Source: Prinia subflava
Lineage: Eukaryota; Chordata; Aves; Passeriformes; Cisticolidae
NCBI RefSeq assembly: GCF_021018805.1
Contig: NC_086257.1
Coordinates: forward strand, 20,249,193 to 20,313,192
Direction: 5' to 3'
Length of the DNA stretch: 64,000 nt
A program made the translations under genes and the position numbers. Under the pieces are notes generated by a model. It saw only the letters and a program-made list of their open reading frames with translations. It made no database searches and was not told the origin of the DNA. Positions 59,710 to 64,000 of this stretch are shown piece after piece (within the stretch, counting starts at the first letter, position 1; each line of letters starts with the position of its first letter).

Positions 59710-62700
59710 TTCAAGAGATGTGAATGAATATAATCAACATTCCTCATAAGCAGGACTGCACAACACCCAAAGTGGTTTCACAAGAGGAACTGTTTCTGTG
59801 ATGAAGATTAGAGCCACAGATTATGGAGAAGACATGCTTCTTGCTTTTTTCATTATTTAAAGAATAATCACAGGTGGATTTTAGGAGGTTTTTGTGAATT
59901 GAAACAGAAAATGAGAACAGGTAGAGAAGCTGAGCCTTAATCCTCCAATTTAATTTCCTTTAATCTTGCTTATAGAATATGTCCTCTTTTTTAACTACCC
60001 TTTTTTTTTCACCAAAGCCTGACACTTTCAGATCCTCTTACACCTTTTTACCATGAAATACATGCATTGCTGTTCTCCAGCCAGACTTCTCTCCCCCTCT
60101 CCAGGTTTCTCCACCTCATGCTGGATGCCCTGTTTAGATTTCTAATCCAGGATGGCTAACACAGCAAAACTGGAGCAGGAGCAGAAGACAGAGCATTGCA
60201 AGTGGCCCTTTAGCAACCTGCAGGGCTCACACTTACAGCAAATGCTCTGCACACAGGTAGGGTGGCGAACACAACATTAAGACTAAATAAAAAACAATTT
60301 ATATTCTCCCCCACTGAGGTCTGAAGCTGGGCTCGGTAATTTGTTCCAAATGGAGGAGGAACACTACAGACTGCAGTGCTCCAGGCTTTTCTGGGTCTTG
60401 ATCGTTCAGCTCATCCCGGGGTTTCTGCACATAACCTGACCTCCAGTTGTTTTTGAACAAGAGAGCTAAGTGTCGAAGATTGTGGAGAAGATAGAAAGGA
60501 GACAACCCCTAATTACTGGTTGATTTCATCTGGAGCTGCATTACAGTCAGTACTTAGCAAGAAAGGAGATTTAAAGGAAACAGCAATTCTTAAACCAGCA
60601 CAAACATCAGCATTTTTGTTCTTTATTAGCTCAAAACGTTTTATTTAAAAGCAGCAGGCCTAGCAAAATAAGGAACAATCTAAAAGAACCCCTGTTGACA
60701 TAGACACATTCGATTTGCTGTGATAAAAGACAAAGACCCACAAATCTTGCAATGTATCATTTGCTTCCAAGGACAGTAACATATAGCCTGTGATTTTAAT
60801 GATTGTCGTGCAACTGATCATTTGGAGAAGCACAGGATAAAGTGCAGTTAAGCCAAATATCATCCTCTTACCCTTCCAGAGCACAGTATTTCCTTTAAGC
60901 CATTCAGTTAAGGGTCGTTTTGAGGGTTAGTAGTAGATTTGAAAGCTTGTTTGCAGTTATTTGAGCTCCAAGACCTCTGCATAATTTACACTGGTTCAAA
61001 TTTCAAAAACTTCTCAGCAACTTTAAAATATCATACACATTTTAGATGTTCAGCTTAAAACAAAGCTGCTACAGGGTCCAGTTCTGACTTTGCATGTATC
61101 AGTACTTTTGAATCAAGACAAATTTCTCCCGAGAGAATCTTCTTTCACCACTCAAAATAATTATATTGCCACCATTCATATTAAGAGAAAAAGATAGATG
61201 GCCTTTACCCAGAGATGCTCTGGTGTGCCCTTACAGAGTTAATTGGAGGACTGACATCTGAAAGAGCTCTCTGTCTCCCAGGACTCATTTTCTCTTTATT
61301 CATACTATACCAACCTGAAAGACAGAAACATTTAACAGATGCTCCCCAGACATGCATTGTTTTTCCTAACATTTTCACGCTGTGGTATAGCAATCCTGCC
61401 CAAAACCTCACCACAAGCAGCATCCTGAACATAAAATGTCTACTGCCAGCAGAGGAGGTTGTCTGTTTCCCTCTTGCCTCAGAGAATTATCAGTGCATAC
61501 CAGGAAACAGTGTCAGATATGCTCATCAGTCACAAGTAATTACAGATCCCTATCATCATTGTTTTTCCACACAGTCACCTTATCTCTGACAAGACACAAA
61601 AAAAGCTTCCACTGTTGTGGGAAGGATTGTCCCAAGTTTGCTGTCAGAAGAATAAGAAAATGATGTGTAAGAGCCCAAATGTTTTTACTCTTGTTTATAA
61701 ATAGCAAGAAATCAGATTCTTTTTTCATTACATCAAATGTAAACCTCACTAGCTTGTAGGCACCACTTTACAATTGTTTTTTAAAGAAATATGTGACATT
61801 GCTTTCTTATGGTAGCTTTTGAGTGTTTTTGTAAGTATCTAAATAATTAAAACCACATTCCAATGTAAGTCCTCATGAGTGAGGGCTTTGCCCAGTGATC
61901 CATCAGGAGAGACACTAGAGCTTATGCCCAGTGTAGTGCTTCTCTACAGAGTAATCTAATTAAATTAACTGTATGAATTGAGTGACCATATGGAACCATC
62001 AGTGATGGAGAGATACTATAACTTGGAAGCAAAATTATCACAAGAGAGTCTAAAACAAGGAAAGAAGGTGCAAGTTATAAGAAGAAATCTGCTGAATAGT
62101 CCAAGTATTGGAACAGAAGCTCTGTTTAGAAGGGGAGTGTGTCAAGAGATAATCCATACAAAGAAACAATAACAAGTTACTATAATTCTGAGGCACTTAG
62201 CAGAAAAACATCACAGAAACAGAAGAATTTAATTTCTCTCCATTTACTACCAACTGCAATGGCCGCATGCTGTTCTGTGTTTGTATTTATTGTGTATTTT
62301 TGTTTGTGCCACCAGAATATAAGCTTTTCCAGACAGAGCCCAGCTGTTTGTTTGGCACAAACTTCCCTATTATACAATTCTGGGTACACTTAAATAGGGG
62401 CTATACATGCTATGTTAATCCTCTCCCTGAAGCAGACTAATTACATCAAAACCTGATAAAAAGTGTTACAATTTTCACAGAAATCAACAGAATCAAGGAC
62501 ATTTCAGTTTTATGTCTCCAGGGGGTCAGTGTGTACAGCACTGAAATATTTTAAAAAATGTGATTAGAGCAAAATAGTGACAGAGTTAGACTCAAGCCTT
62601 GGTGCATGTGGTGGGAAGCTGTCACTTAACTCATGCTGCATCCTGCTGTCAGTGCAGTGCTGAGCACAGGCACTGAAATCTGCCTTATGGCTCACATTTT

Positions 62701-64000
62701 AAGTCTTGTGGTAGAGTTCAGCATAGACCCTGATGGGTCATCCCCTATTTCCATTCCAGGACACCACAGTTTTTACTGATTCACACAGCAGCAGTACCTG
62801 CAGCAGGGATAATCCATCCCACTGCACTGGGGTTGTTTCCTTGCCCCTGCTTAAACCTGCAGGAGCTCGCAATTCCTGATTCTGTTGCTGTCACGAGGCC
62901 TGTGCCTGCCATAATTCTGACTTAAATGTCTGAAAAGCCTGGAGAACAAACAAGGGCTGTGCCCTCTTTGCTGTTTCCGTGGCATTTTCTGCCCTGTCAT
63001 GTGTCTGTACCCACAGCAAAGGCAGTTCTGCTACATACAAGTCCTCAATGGGAGGGCATTCATGGAACTTCCATTTAAATCTGTACCTGGTCTTGTGATC
63101 CAATTTAACCTTCTAAAAAACGTTAAAATACATTCTAACACTGGGTTTCATGCCCTTAGCATTGTCATAAGGGACTACACAAGGTACAAGAATGGAAGGC
63201 AGCTCACTGCTGATTCAAAGGTAGCTTCAGAGGATGTGTGTTAATCCCCTGTCACACTACAGCTCTATAAGAAAAATATTTATTTACAAGAGCTGCTATG
63301 AAATCCATAGTCAAGTTTGTTCTTGAACTTGGTGGCTGTAATTCTTCACTGTTTCATGTACCCAAGGGAGTCAAATAGTGCCAACACTAAAAAATTATTG
63401 GAAACCTAAGAGGGCACCAGAATTTCATCAAAACTTTATCTGCACCTATCGATGCTGCCAATCTGTTGCAAAAGCAAACTTGAGCCAGTAAAACACCCAG
63501 TATAGATTAAAGTGGATAAATTGGGGGTTTTGTTTGACCAGGGCTTATACTTTCTTTATGGCACATCTTGTACCTGATCTACTTGTTCTAATGGAGGCCA
63601 CTGTAAAGGGTATGTTATTAAACTTTTTAATTTCAAACACTCCTCTGCGATTGCAATTTACAAGAAAACACATGACTGAATCCCACTTGATCTCTTCACA
63701 CTACTTCTGTCAGTGCATGGGCTTTAATTCTAACCAGGATAAACAAATCCATAGCAGAGACCAGTATGGAGAAATGTATGCCAATTTACAGGAAAATCTT
63801 GTCTTTTTAAAAAAAATTCTGGGCAGAAGGGGTCTAAGAAAGACCATGTGAGAGGCAGCACTGCTTCAGTACCTAGTATTTTCCTTTATTCTCATTTCAG
63901 CTGGTATATTGGGATTGGTAAATTTTAATTCCCATGGCCAAAACTTTTAAAATTAAGGGTGAATAAATTACTTTTTAAGCAAAACATAACTTGCAGACTG
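59710..64000. other. Probable intergenic sequence at the right end
   Basis: No transposable element, RNA gene or convincing exon. Open frames of 60-124 codons exist (for example 61,215-61,589 and 63,534-63,851) but lack splice sites or coding character. The best of a weak set is 62,999-63,244. Confidence 0.5.

Noticed and set aside
61215..61589. 124-codon plus-strand open frame
   Set aside because: No acceptor, no conserved-looking motif, and Cys/Thr/Ser-rich random composition.
63534..63851. 105-codon plus-strand open frame
   Set aside because: Random-like composition, a K-run from an A tract, and no supporting splice or promoter signal.

Overview
This window looks like bird nuclear DNA. 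About a dozen fragments carry the hallmarks of the avian CR1 LINE: the motif AATCACAGAATG...GGTTGGAAGGGACC, or its complement, beside a block of CR1 3' sequence. There is one complete solo LTR of a common avian endogenous-retrovirus type. The background is AT-rich with short introns and no SINE clutter. Nothing bacterial, plasmid-like or CRISPR-like is present. All calls come from reading sequence; no database was searched.

Most of the window (about 1 to 54,665) is the 5' part of one minus-strand, multi-exon protein gene that I do not recognise by name. It starts in a CpG island near 54.6 kb and runs left past the window edge. I place 22 candidate coding exons (about 1.6 kb, roughly 537 codons), each bounded by AG and GT and open in one frame. 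They fall into four blocks in which neighbouring exons join in phase (54.7-26.7 kb, 25.6-20.0 kb, 15.6-15.0 kb, 12.7-0.7 kb). The three phase breaks between blocks mean that at least one exon is missing or misplaced at each.

At 54.3-55.3 kb lies a CpG island that appears to be a divergent promoter. The minus-strand start codon (54,665) and a candidate plus-strand start codon (54,761) are separated by only 95 bp, and 64 of these are an almost pure A tract. To the right the island holds a GC-rich minisatellite and then a truncated CR1. The plus-strand candidate is a two-exon gene of about 115 codons ending at 58,875, with a poly(A) signal at 59,465.

The 59.7-64.0 kb end, and the long introns at 32.2-39.3 kb and 39.4-54.6 kb, contain little that I can support. 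The exceptions are the solo LTR (49,593-50,157) and CR1 fragments. The main results are the unnamed minus-strand gene, its very close divergent partner, and several AG|GT sites in the gene that read as both acceptor and donor.
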